A stretch of 64,000 nucleotides of DNA, from NCBI RefSeq assembly GCF_016598595.1, contig NZ_CP066786.1, positions 2,193,501 to 2,257,500 of the forward strand. Direction: 5' to 3'. Made by a program: the position numbers and the translations under genes. This DNA is from Martelella lutilitoris. GTDB lineage: Bacteria > Pseudomonadota > Alphaproteobacteria > Rhizobiales > Rhizobiaceae. The notes under the pieces are model-generated. The model searched no databases. It was given only the letters and a program-made list of their open reading frames with translations, and had not been told where the DNA came from. Shown one piece after another: positions 39,685-46,624 of the stretch; the stretch's first letter is position 1; every line of letters starts with the position of its first letter.

Positions 39685-40347
39685 ATGCAATACCAACCGG
39701 AAATGCCGGACAAGGATATCCGGGACCGCGATGACAACGCCCTTCAGGGAAACCTCGACAGGCTGCGCGGATCGCGGATCCTGATCGTGGAGGACGAATA
39801 TCTGATCGCCCGAAACCTTTCCCGCACCTTTGAAAAGATCGGCGCCCGCGTGCTGGGGCCCGTCTCGTCCATCGCGCAGGCCATCCCCCATCTCGGCAAG
39901 GCCGATGCCGCCGTCCTCGATATCAATCTCGACGGCACGCCGGTGTTCCCGCTGGCGGATATCCTGCACCAGAACCACACACCATTCGTGTTCTTTTCCG
40001 GATGCGCCGAGATTATCATCCCCGACCGGTTCCGCTTCGTCAGCACGCTGCCGAAGCCGAACGGTATCCGCGAAATCATCGCTTCCCTCGTTTCGACCTA
40101 TGATCGCCCCGAAACGGACCGCGCCAAGGAAGACGGCGAGGACATTGTCGCACTCGTGCCGAGCCTCCGGCTCGCTGCGCGTCTGCTGATCACCGATGAT
40201 GCAGCCGCCGACAGGCTGGTCGAACGGACGCTCGAGCACGCGATCACCCATGTGGAGGAAAAGCCCGCCGATGCCTCGCGCCTCGAATGGCTGCTGTCGA
40301 CGCTTGATGAGATGCGCCTGAAGGATGGCCGGAGCGTGCTGAACTAG
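39685..40347 (+). CDS. Response regulator: receiver domain plus sigma-region-2-like C-terminus
   Basis: A 220-residue protein. Receiver domain at about 29-140 with acidic pocket E36/D37, phospho-acceptor D79 (AAVLDINLDG), FFSG near 103-106 and K124. The C-terminal part (153-211) aligns without gaps to region 2 of the ECF sigma encoded at 50937-51461: both contain V-A-L-x-P-x-L-R, then A-R, then AD-x-LV, T, I and W-L, about 16 identities in 56. PhyR, the anti-anti-sigma factor of the general stress response, has a sigma-like domain followed by a receiver; here the order is reversed and region 4 is absent. It lies downstream of an HWE kinase, the class that phosphorylates PhyR. Converges with the AI-2E gene, stops overlapping. 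Confidence 0.85.
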   Translation: MQYQPEMPDKDIRDRDDNALQGNLDRLRGSRILIVEDEYLIARNLSRTFEKIGARVLGPVSSIAQAIPHLGKADAAVLDINLDGTPVFPLADILHQNHTPFVFFSGCAEIIIPDRFRFVSTLPKPNGIREIIASLVSTYDRPETDRAKEDGEDIVALVPSLRLAARLLITDDAAADRLVERTLEHAITHVEEKPADASRLEWLLSTLDEMRLKDGRSVLN

Positions 40348-41399
40348 GCCTCGCCCCGCCTGGCCGATGCCCCGGTGACGGGCACATGGCGTTCGACCCA
40401 AATCTTCCGGACGAGCACGAAAGCGACGACCGTGAGCGGCGCGCTCATGAGAAGACCTCCGACGCCGAGCAATCCGCCGAATCCCAGAACGGCGAAGATC
40501 ATCAATCCCGGCGGAATATGCACCGACCGTTTCTGGATCAGCGGCGCGATCAGCACGCCTTCGGCCTGCTGGATGACGAGATAAAGCAGGACCACCCAGA
40601 CGGCGTCCCAGATGCCGCCGGTCAGCGCCACGGCGATGGCCGGCACGGCACTGACAATCGGCCCGATATAGGGCACGATCTCGAGAACGCCGGCAATCAG
40701 CCCGAGAGCGAAAGCAGACGAGATGCCCAGGCTCGCGAGCCCCGCCGTGGTCAACACGCCGATGATGACCATCGCCACGAGCTGGCCGGCAAACCAGTGG
40801 AAGAGCGCGTCGGAAAGCGCCGAGAGCAGTTCATCGAACCTCGCGCGCGCACGGGCCGGCGCCAGAGCCAGCAGGCCGCGACGGTAGACGGCCGGATCGG
40901 CTGCGAAATAAATCCCGCCTGCGACCATCAGCAGGGCTCCCGCCGCCGCGGAGACAAGCCCCGTCGAGAAGCCGGTGATGTTGCCGAGCATTGCGCTGTC
41001 CCCGATAAGGGATTGCGCGTGGGCGCCGAGCCAGTCTTCCACTTCGCCGAGTTCGATATAGTCGCCAACCGCCGACATGGTCTGCGGCAACTCGCCGGCA
41101 AGCCGCGTCATTTCGGAAGCGATGCGCGCGCCGAGAAAGAAGAAGAAGCCGGACAGCGACAGGGCGAACAGCAACACCGTTGCAATCAGGCAGAGCCGAT
41201 AGCCGATGCCGGAAAGCTTGCTCAGCATCGCGGCGGAGCGAACAAGCACGAGCGCAATCAGGCTCGCGCCCAGAACCAGGAGGAGAAGATTGGCGAGCTT
41301 CCAGGCGGCAAGCGCGATGAGCGCAAGAACTGCGACGGCGATGATCTGCGGCCACGGCCAGCCGGGCCTGGCGTTATCGTCTTTGGCTGATGTCGAGAT
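40344..41399 (-). CDS. AI-2E / PerM family membrane protein
   Basis: A membrane protein of about 351 residues. The family topology is clear: first helices (AVLALIALAAWKL, LLLLVLGASLIALVLV), a helix pair LCLIATVLLFALSLSGFFFFLGARI, a periplasmic loop, then GQLVAMVIIGVLTTAGLASLGI, GLIAGVLEIVPYIGPIVSAVPAIAVAL and IQKRSVHIPPGLMIFAVLGFGGLLG. The first GTG at 41249 would cut off the first helix. A perfect AAGGAGG lies at 41411-41405 with 5 bases to an in-frame ATC at 41399; no ATG, GTG or TTG exists in frame between, so ATC may be the real start. An EcfG-type promoter lies just upstream. Function of the family: transport of small molecules or ions, mostly unproven. Confidence 0.85.
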   Translation of the reverse strand: MSTSAKDDNARPGWPWPQIIAVAVLALIALAAWKLANLLLLVLGASLIALVLVRSAAMLSKLSGIGYRLCLIATVLLFALSLSGFFFFLGARIASEMTRLAGELPQTMSAVGDYIELGEVEDWLGAHAQSLIGDSAMLGNITGFSTGLVSAAAGALLMVAGGIYFAADPAVYRRGLLALAPARARARFDELLSALSDALFHWFAGQLVAMVIIGVLTTAGLASLGISSAFALGLIAGVLEIVPYIGPIVSAVPAIAVALTGGIWDAVWVVLLYLVIQQAEGVLIAPLIQKRSVHIPPGLMIFAVLGFGGLLGVGGLLMSAPLTVVAFVLVRKIWVERHVPVTGASARRGEA

Positions 41400-41430
41400 A
41401 CCGACCTCCTTGACACTCGGTTCGCCCGCC

Positions 41431-41456
41431 TAATCCGATCCCGCGCAATATGTTCC
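41431..41456 (-). promoter_or_regulatory. EcfG-type promoter of the AI-2E gene
   Basis: Minus strand GGAAC (41456-41452), 18 bases, then TT within GATTAGGCGGG. The predicted transcript would begin about 15 bases before the AAGGAGG site. The -10 is ATTAG rather than GTT. Confidence 0.55.
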
Positions 41457-41479
41457 GGAACCGTTTTCGCCAATTGGCA

Positions 41480-41505
41480 GGAACAAAGCAGCCATGATCG
41501 CGATT
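41480..41505 (+). promoter_or_regulatory. EcfG-type promoter of the 94-residue stress protein gene
   Basis: GGAAC at 41480-41484, 19 bases, then TT within CGATTAGGCGGG. With the divergent promoter it forms an inverted arrangement sharing the downstream word GATTAGGCGGG; the ATG is 33 bases downstream. Confidence 0.5.
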
Positions 41506-41537
41506 AGGCGGGACATGTCGCCACGGAGATTGAAACC

Positions 41538-41822
41538 ATGACATCACAAGCTGTCCACGCAACGCCGGATCACCGCACGGTGGTCTTCAAAACGGTGAAC
41601 AACGCTGACGTAACCGTCGTCTTCCCCGAGCCGGTCGAAAATCCGGAATACGCCGCCCGTGCGGTGATCAGTGGGCTGGCGCGCTCCATTTCCGCGCGGG
41701 ACGAAGAAGCTGCTCGGGAGCGTGCGCTTGAAGAGGGGCTGGAAGACAGTTTCCCGGCCAGCGATCCCGTCGCCGCCAGCGTCACCGCGGTCCTGCCCAA
41801 GGGGCATACCGGCAATAACTGA
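41538..41822 (+). CDS. Small stress-regulon protein, function unknown
   Basis: A 94-residue acidic, soluble protein. The central part is predicted helical (ARAVISGLARSISARDEEAARERALEEGLEDSF) and ends in a SFPASDPVAAS motif that occurs in several short alphaproteobacterial stress proteins. It has no signal peptide or membrane segment. An EcfG-type promoter is directly upstream and a strong terminator directly downstream, so it is a single-gene unit. I do not recognise a function. Confidence 0.8.
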   Translation: MTSQAVHATPDHRTVVFKTVNNADVTVVFPEPVENPEYAARAVISGLARSISARDEEAARERALEEGLEDSFPASDPVAASVTAVLPKGHTGNN

Positions 41823-41861
41823 TCAAGCGCCCGCAGCCGGGTGCAAATATGACACGTTGAA

Positions 41862-41890
41862 GCCCGCCGCTTGCAAGCGGCGGGCCTTTT
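41862..41890 (+). terminator. Rho-independent terminator
   Basis: A 24-base perfect palindrome (GCCCGCCGCTTG/CAAGCGGCGGGC) followed by CTTTTT. It closes the 94-residue gene and may also serve the convergent BON-domain gene. Confidence 0.85.
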
Positions 41891-41974
41891 TGGGTGTGCA
41901 AGGTTGATGTCTTTTCGGGGGAACGCGGCGAACGAAGGACCGGACGGCATTGCAGCCGTCTGGCCCAACGCCGT

Positions 41975-42631
41975 CTACCGCTCGTCGTTGTTCTGCTGCG
42001 AGGCCGGGGAGTCGAAACTGCCTTGCGGCTTCACCCTCAAATTGTTCTGAACATGGGTAACTCCGGAGACGCTGTCGACGCAATCCTCAGCCCGGCGCTT
42101 CTGCCGCCGGCCGATGACATAGCCGTCAAGCGTCACCTCGCTGTTATCGACCGAGACCGTGATGTCGCTCGCATCCAGCGTCGGCTCGTCGGTCAGGCGG
42201 TCATGAACATCCTCGTTGATGCGTGCGTCGGAGCGCTTGTAGCCGCGCGGCCCCTTGCCGCGATGGTCGGCCTCACGACGCCGCTCGGCATCATCATCGC
42301 CGAACCAGGACTGAACTTCATCGCTGGCCTTGTCCCAGAAGTCGCGGTCATTTCGTCCTCTGCCGCGCCCGCGCGCATCGTCCCATCCGTAATAATGGTC
42401 AGGATGGCTGCGGGCCGGCGGATAGAGGCCGGGAAACAACGGAAAGCCCAATTCGTCATAATCTGAATAATAGCGTTCCTCTTCATAGCGCGGATTGCCC
42501 TGGCGGGCACGGCGATCGGCATATCCGAGATCGTCCGTCTGCCAGTCCTCCTGCGCCGGACGGCCCCGCCCCGGGCGCGACGGGATGTTCCGTTCGCGAT
42601 CGCGTATATGTCTCAATCTTTCGTCTGCCAT
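41975..42631 (-). CDS. BON-domain protein with arginine-rich N-terminus
   Basis: A 218-residue protein from the ATG at 42631 (the open frame to 42673 overlaps the -10 element). The N-terminal half is highly charged with many Arg/Asp/Tyr (repeated RYEEERYYSDYDE-like and GRGRGRNDRD patches), probably disordered. The C-terminal BON domain covers about residues 135-205: DARINEDVHDRLTDEPTLDASDITVSVDNSEVTLDGYV...VSGVTHVQNNLRV. BON domains bind membranes or phospholipids. No signal peptide is visible, unlike OsmY. It is a typical member of the alphaproteobacterial EcfG regulon and has a matching promoter. Confidence 0.88.
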   Translation of the reverse strand: MADERLRHIRDRERNIPSRPGRGRPAQEDWQTDDLGYADRRARQGNPRYEEERYYSDYDELGFPLFPGLYPPARSHPDHYYGWDDARGRGRGRNDRDFWDKASDEVQSWFGDDDAERRREADHRGKGPRGYKRSDARINEDVHDRLTDEPTLDASDITVSVDNSEVTLDGYVIGRRQKRRAEDCVDSVSGVTHVQNNLRVKPQGSFDSPASQQNNDER

Positions 42632-42961
42632 TTTGCTACTCCCTGTTTCCTCATTGTCGAGGCAGTGTCCCAACAGGGAGAACGGCGCAATGTTCCTGCA
42701 TTGTCATGACGATTATCGCGGGCGCTAATAGAACAACCATGCGCCCTCACAATTAAAGTGCCTCCCGGCCCGGAAAGGGTCATCACGAAGGAGCTGAAAC
42801 CATGAGCGAGGAGGTCAGATACTGCAGGAAGGCATTGCCGGACACGGGGGAAAGTCCCTGCAATTCGATGCTCACCTGAACAAGATGGCCGGGTGAATTC
42901 TCTCCCCCTCCATCGGGTCGCCTGAAACGCGGCGGCCCGACACATGGTCTGCGAGCCGCTT
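42632..42961. other. Intergenic region between BON-domain and SDR genes
   Basis: Apart from the BON promoter it holds only a possible short open frame starting at ATG 42802 after GAAGGAG; it ends after 25 codons, while another frame reads on as a hydrophilic peptide to 42895, which suggests a frameshifted small gene or chance. I do not call a gene. Confidence 0.35.
42673..42697 (-). promoter_or_regulatory. EcfG-type promoter of the BON-domain gene
   Basis: Minus strand GGAAC (42697-42693), 17 bases, GTT ending at 42673. The ATG is 42 bases downstream. Confidence 0.7.
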
Positions 42962-43945
42962 TTAGCCGCCGCCCGTCACCGGCAAAACCTCACCGGTAAT
43001 GTAGCTCGATGTATGAGCCGATGCGAGGAACACGTAGGCCGGAGCCAGTTCCTCCGGCTGGGCTGGCCGCTTCATCGGCACGGATCCGCCAAACTGGGCG
43101 ACATCCTCGGCTTCCCGATCCGACGGATTGAGCGGCGTCCAGACCGGCCCCGGGGCAACGGCGTTCACCCTGATGCCGCGCGGGATCAGGCTGGAAGCAA
43201 GCGAGCGGGTGAAGGCGTGTATGCCGCCCTTGGTGATCGAATAATCGAGCAGTTGCGCCTTGCCGTGAAGCCCGACGACGGAACCGCTGTTCACGATCGC
43301 GCCACCCTTTCCCATCCTGGGGACCGCAACTTTGCACATGTTGTAGAGACCGTAGAGGTTGGTCTTCATCGTCTGGTCGAAATGCTCTGCCGAAAGATCC
43401 TCGATCTCATTGGCGTGGACCTGAAAGCCCGCATTGTTCACCAGGATATCAAGCTTGCCGAGCTCGCTCACCGCCTCGTCGACGAGGCTTTGGCAATAGG
43501 CAAGGTCTGCGACATCGCCGCGACTCAGAATGCACCTGCGTCCTTCCGCCTCCACGGCGCGCTTCGTTTCCTCGGCATCGGTATCTTCCGACAGATACGA
43601 GACGACGATATCCGCGCCTTCACGGGCATAGAAGATTGCGACGGCCCGGCCAATGCCGGAATCACCGCCGGTGATGATCGCCACCTTGTCCTTGAGCTTT
43701 TCCGAGCCCTTGTAGAAAGGCGCATCATACATCGGGCGCGGTTCGAGTTCGTGCTCCTCACCGGGCTTTGAAAGACGCTGCTCGGGCATTGGCGGCACGG
43801 GATAATGCCGGGCACCCGCCTGCATCGCGCCGTCCTCGCCCGCCGACGCCTCGCGCCGGTCTCGTTCGTGGATTTCATCCTGAATGTCGCGCTGGCGATC
43901 TGCAGTTCGCTCACTCGTCTGCCGTGAACTCTGATCGGTTGTCAT
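42962..43945 (-). CDS. Short-chain dehydrogenase/reductase (YhdG/YghA type)
   Basis: A 327-residue oxidoreductase of the long-N-terminus SDR group. An N-terminal charged extension (about 75 residues, including HYPVPPMPEQRLSKPGEEHELEPRPMYDAPFYKGSEKL) leads to the Rossmann motif AIITGGDSGIGRAVA near 91-105, NNAGFQ near 170, the catalytic Ser in SGSVVGLHGK and YSITKGG (Tyr-x-x-x-Lys) near 240, and the C-terminal SSYITGEVLPVTGG. Close homologues are general-stress proteins. It overlaps the preceding small membrane protein gene by 4 bases and is served by the EcfG promoter at 44190-44214. Confidence 0.93.
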   Translation of the reverse strand: MTTDQSSRQTSERTADRQRDIQDEIHERDRREASAGEDGAMQAGARHYPVPPMPEQRLSKPGEEHELEPRPMYDAPFYKGSEKLKDKVAIITGGDSGIGRAVAIFYAREGADIVVSYLSEDTDAEETKRAVEAEGRRCILSRGDVADLAYCQSLVDEAVSELGKLDILVNNAGFQVHANEIEDLSAEHFDQTMKTNLYGLYNMCKVAVPRMGKGGAIVNSGSVVGLHGKAQLLDYSITKGGIHAFTRSLASSLIPRGIRVNAVAPGPVWTPLNPSDREAEDVAQFGGSVPMKRPAQPEELAPAYVFLASAHTSSYITGEVLPVTGGG

Positions 43946-44160
43946 GAATTGACCTTTCTATGGTGTCGATCTGGTTCGGGACTTGCGCTTTCCGGCTCGT
44001 CCCCTTTTTCCTGATAGAGGCGCTCGACCGAGGCGCGGCTTTCCGCCTGTTCCCGGCTCGAATAACGGCGCTCCCGGTACTTGCCATAGGCAATGGCACC
44101 TCCAAGCAGCACCGGTCCGATAGCAACCGCGAAAAACCAGAGGATTGCGGATAGAGACAT
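43942..44160 (-). CDS. Small single-span membrane protein, function unknown
   Basis: A 72-residue protein started at the ATG at 44160 (after GAAAGGAAACCC). One membrane helix occupies residues 3-25 (LSAILWFFAVAIGPVLLGGAIAYG), followed by a charged tail with Arg/Glu/Ser/Pro. The frame reaches 44244, but the EcfG -10 lies inside that extension. It is the first gene of a two-gene unit with the SDR, ATGA-type overlap. Similar small membrane proteins accompany general-stress SDR genes in Rhizobiales. Confidence 0.82.
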   Translation of the reverse strand: MSLSAILWFFAVAIGPVLLGGAIAYGKYRERRYSSREQAESRASVERLYQEKGDEPESASPEPDRHHRKVNS

Positions 44161-44189
44161 CGGGTTTCCTTTCGGTCCTGTTCGTCCCC

Positions 44190-44214
44190 AACAGCAAGAA
44201 GGCGGGGATGTTCC
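44190..44214 (-). promoter_or_regulatory. EcfG-type promoter of the small membrane protein-SDR unit
   Basis: Minus strand GGAAC (44214-44210), 17 bases, GTT ending at 44190; ATG 30 bases downstream. It is back-to-back with the promoter at 44238. Confidence 0.7.
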
Positions 44215-44237
44215 CGTCGGCGCCGGACAAAAACCCG

Positions 44238-44262
44238 GGAACAACGCTCGGGCGCTTCAGTT
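44238..44262 (+). promoter_or_regulatory. EcfG-type promoter of the 88-residue protein gene
   Basis: GGAAC at 44238-44242, 17 bases, GTT ending at 44262; ATG 33 bases downstream. Confidence 0.7.
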
Positions 44263-44294
44263 CTGAGGCCTCCAGATGAAAGAAAGGAAAGAAA

Positions 44295-44561
44295 ATGGCA
44301 CCCGCATTCCGTCGCTATTCGAAGGAAGCCGCGACCCGCGACACCGTTCTCCTTAGGGTCGTCCAGCGCGGCGAGCGCTCCTACGGTTTTGTCGACTCGA
44401 TCGACTTCGGCAATGAGGACACGCCCTATTATCCGACCGAGGAACTCCCCATGCCAGAAGCCATTCGCCTTGCGGAAAACCGCAACGACACCGGGGGACC
44501 GGTCATGGTGGAACTGGAAGAAGACGCCGAATGGAATCCGGAGTGGGGCAAGCTGGAATGA
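44295..44561 (+). CDS. Small acidic protein of the stress island, function unknown
   Basis: An 88-residue, strongly acidic cytoplasmic protein with no membrane segment. It opens with a basic stretch (RRYSKEAATRD) and has a beta-rich middle (TVLLRVVQRGERSYGFVDSIDFG), ending in LEEDAEWNPEWGKLE. A GAAAGGAAAGAAA ribosome site precedes ATG. It has its own EcfG-type promoter, divergent from the SDR unit. I do not recognise the family. Confidence 0.8.
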   Translation: MAPAFRRYSKEAATRDTVLLRVVQRGERSYGFVDSIDFGNEDTPYYPTEELPMPEAIRLAENRNDTGGPVMVELEEDAEWNPEWGKLE

Positions 44562-44859
44562 ACACGTGTCACGCTTTCCGCTCCCCGTACTCGATTGGTC
44601 GCCCATAGCGATGGCGGCGGCCTTGAAGGTTACTCAACCGCAAATTCCATGGTCCGGCAAACGCGGTCAGACGAAGAGCCTTGAAAGCGCTGTCCATCGA
44701 GGCCCCTATGAGATAAGGCTAGTCCGCATTGGCGAATGCGCTCAGCATCGAGGCGTTTTGATTGAATCAGCGGTCCTTGCGAAGAAATCAAACCGTTCGG
44801 GCTTCAGCACCGTAACGATATGAAGAGATGAAGACACAGGAAAACGGGACCAAACAGCA
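44562..44859. other. Region between the 88-residue gene and the NepR-like gene
   Basis: No supported gene. An open frame reads through to 44823 in a frame different from the upstream gene, but it has no ribosome site or recognisable motif. No GGAAC-type promoter precedes the NepR-like gene, so its promoter is unidentified. Confidence 0.35.
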
Positions 44860-45036
44860 ATGGCAAAAGACAATGACAAGGACGCGGAGGTAGCACGGAG
44901 CACAGATGCATATCTGGATCGCAAGACCGCCGAGTTACTGTCTGAAATCAAACAGGAGCCAATCCCTGACCGCCTGCTGGAACTGGCCCTGAAGTTGCAG
45001 CAATCCCTGAAGGAGCGGGAAGACAAAGCCTCCTGA
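44860..45036 (+). CDS. NepR-like anti-sigma factor (58 residues)
   Basis: A very short gene. The core, from about residue 15 to 50, has the NepR pattern: a first helix (DAYLDRKTAELLSEI), then the invariant-type turn EPIPDR at residues 33-38, then a second helix (LLELALKLQQSL). In NepR the two helices around the EPxPDR turn clamp EcfG regions 2 and 4. The ATG at 44860 has a weak ribosome site, and a stop lies in frame 13 codons upstream. A bidirectional terminator follows. It stands among EcfG-type promoters, but not next to phyR or ecfG, so it is probably an accessory NepR paralogue. The identification rests on motif, length and helical pattern. Confidence 0.72.
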   Translation: MAKDNDKDAEVARSTDAYLDRKTAELLSEIKQEPIPDRLLELALKLQQSLKEREDKAS

Positions 45037-45069
45037 GCCGGGCGCCTCTCACCATCCTCTTGTCAGAAA

Positions 45070-45096
45070 AAATGCCGTGCGGACCGCACGGCATTT
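45070..45096. terminator. Bidirectional terminator
   Basis: A 12-base perfect inverted repeat (AAATGCCGTGCG / CGCACGGCATTT) with a GAC loop between the convergent NepR-like and PRC-barrel genes. A/T tracts lie on both sides. Confidence 0.8.
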
Positions 45097-45118
45097 CTGC
45101 TTTCGTCGTGGCTGCAGT

Positions 45119-46081
45119 TCAGCGCATCATGAATTCACCCGGATTTTCGTTGAAGGCATCGGCATCATATTCGGGTTGGCCTTCCAGCTGAGACACCGTG
45201 AACCGGGTGAAGACCGCGAAATCTCCGTTATTGCTCCGCACGTCGAGATTCTCGGCTGACATCGCCACTTCTTTCTCGCCGATACCGAGAAAGCCACCGA
45301 CATCAACGATGAAGGCCTGCACTCCGCCTTCCGGCTTGAGGATGACATCCCCGATATCGCCAACCTGATCGCCATTACCGCCGAAGACATCGGCGCCAAG
45401 CAGCTCCTCGGCCCGCAAACTCGCGTTCGAAACACTTTCGGCATCTCGCCAGATCGTGCCGGCAGGAGAGCCGCTGAGTTCGCTTTCGCTCATGTCGCCG
45501 TCGACGTCCGGCGCCCTGCTGCTTCCCTCGCCCGCCATTCGATCCATCGGCCTTGTGGGGGCGGTTTCCGCATCAGGCGAGCGGTCGCCCCGCTCACTTG
45601 CCATGTCAGAGCTGCCGGAGATGCCCGTCTGCAATTCCGGCGTGGGCGTAACCGCGCGATAGTCGAATTCCGGGGCGCCTTCGAGCTGTTCACGGCTCGT
45701 GGCGAGCGTCAGATGGAGCATATATTGATCGTCGCGATACTGCTCCACCTGCGTGAAGGGAACAGCGACATTCTTCTCGGCAAGTCCGAGAAAACCGCCG
45801 ACGCCGATGACCAGACCGGCAATCATCCCGTCCTGTCCGACGAGCAGATCTTCGACGTCGCCAACGGCTTCGCCATCAGGTCCCCCAGTCGTATAGACGG
45901 TGGCTCCCAGCAGTTCCGACCCGAGTATCTGCGACTGCGTGACGTCGACGGACAGTGTCTCGCCTGATCGCAGCGCGTCCGTTTCGTTCACCGTATCGCC
46001 AACAGGCTGATCCTGGGCGCAGACGCCGCTCGCAAACAGCGCACAAATCGCCACCGTGGACGTGTATTTGGTCAAAGACAT
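45119..46081 (-). CDS. Exported protein with two PRC-barrel domains
   Basis: A protein of about 320 residues from the ATG at 46081 (frame extension to 46294 crosses the EcfG promoter). It has a signal peptide (YTSTVAICALFASGVCAQ). Two PRC-barrel repeats are visible: ILGSELLGATVYTTGGPDGEAVGDVEDLLV...VIGVGGFLGLAEKNVAVPFTQV near residues 45-110, and ELLGADVFGGNGDQVGDIGDVILKPEGGVQAFIVDVGGFLGIGEKEVAM near 210-275, joined by a linker rich in Pro, Ser and Asp. Such proteins are common in rhizobial general-stress regulons; the molecular role is unknown. Confidence 0.88.
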   Translation of the reverse strand: MSLTKYTSTVAICALFASGVCAQDQPVGDTVNETDALRSGETLSVDVTQSQILGSELLGATVYTTGGPDGEAVGDVEDLLVGQDGMIAGLVIGVGGFLGLAEKNVAVPFTQVEQYRDDQYMLHLTLATSREQLEGAPEFDYRAVTPTPELQTGISGSSDMASERGDRSPDAETAPTRPMDRMAGEGSSRAPDVDGDMSESELSGSPAGTIWRDAESVSNASLRAEELLGADVFGGNGDQVGDIGDVILKPEGGVQAFIVDVGGFLGIGEKEVAMSAENLDVRSNNGDFAVFTRFTVSQLEGQPEYDADAFNENPGEFMMR

Positions 46082-46165
46082 TTCGGGTCCCTCCCTGGTG
46101 TTCAGCAATGATCCGCGAAAGGGAATGACAGCCTGAACTGGCTCGTTCGCATTCGCCGCCCTGCC

Positions 46166-46190
46166 AACTGTGAAACCGCCCCGATGTTCC
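46166..46190 (-). promoter_or_regulatory. EcfG-type promoter of the PRC-barrel gene
   Basis: Minus strand GGAAC (46190-46186), 17 bases, GTT ending at 46166; ATG 85 bases downstream. Confidence 0.7.
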
Positions 46191-46259
46191 CGCCCACCGC
46201 TGAAAAACGCCGCGCATGGGTCACGAAATCGACCGATAGAACGGCGTCCTCGGCGTTCT

Positions 46260-46284
46260 GGAACAAAAGCGGGGGGATAAGGTT
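46260..46284 (+). promoter_or_regulatory. EcfG-type promoter of the 72-residue membrane protein gene
   Basis: GGAAC at 46260-46264, 17 bases, GTT ending at 46284; ATG 38 bases downstream. Confidence 0.7.
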
Positions 46285-46321
46285 CGGCACGCAACCAGGT
46301 ATCACCGATGGAGAATGCTTC

Positions 46322-46540
46322 ATGGCACCAGAGAGAGAACCAACAGATCAGGACAGGACGATCACGTCAGAAGAGAACGCAAAGCAAGGGACGACGGTCC
46401 TGCGTACGCGTTTCGCCCGGCTCGTCTTCATAGGCGGCCTCGTCCTGATCATTCTGCTCGCGCTGTCGACGATGTTCTATCCCTGGCGGGAGGACACCGA
46501 CCAGCAGCAGGCCAGCCCGGCCATCACCGCGCCGGAATAA
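46322..46540 (+). CDS. Small single-span membrane protein of the stress island
   Basis: A 72-residue protein with a charged N-terminal 30 residues (REPTDQDRTITSEENAKQ), one membrane helix (LVFIGGLVLIILLALSTMFYPW near 33-54) and a short acidic tail with REDTDQQQ. The ATG at 46322 is used since the frame upstream overlaps the EcfG promoter. No family recognised. It is monocistronic by appearance: the next gene has its own promoter 17 bases after this stop. Confidence 0.78.
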   Translation: MAPEREPTDQDRTITSEENAKQGTTVLRTRFARLVFIGGLVLIILLALSTMFYPWREDTDQQQASPAITAPE

Positions 46541-46556
46541 CCAGCATCGCCGCGTT

Positions 46557-46581
46557 GGAACAATCGTCGCAAGGGATTGTT
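46557..46581 (+). promoter_or_regulatory. EcfG-type promoter of the DUF2231-sugar dehydrogenase operon
   Basis: GGAAC at 46557-46561, 17 bases, GTT ending at 46581; ATG 44 bases downstream, with a TAGGAGGGCAC ribosome site between. Confidence 0.7.
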
Positions 46582-46624
46582 GGGTGCCCGTCCAGAAGAC
46601 AGACACTTTTAGGAGGGCACGCCC

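Noticed and set aside
42802..42895. Short frame after GAAGGAG
   Set aside because: Ends after 25 codons; only a frameshift would make a longer peptide. Too weak to call.
44562..44823. Open frame continuing past the 88-residue gene
   Set aside because: No own start, ribosome site or motif.
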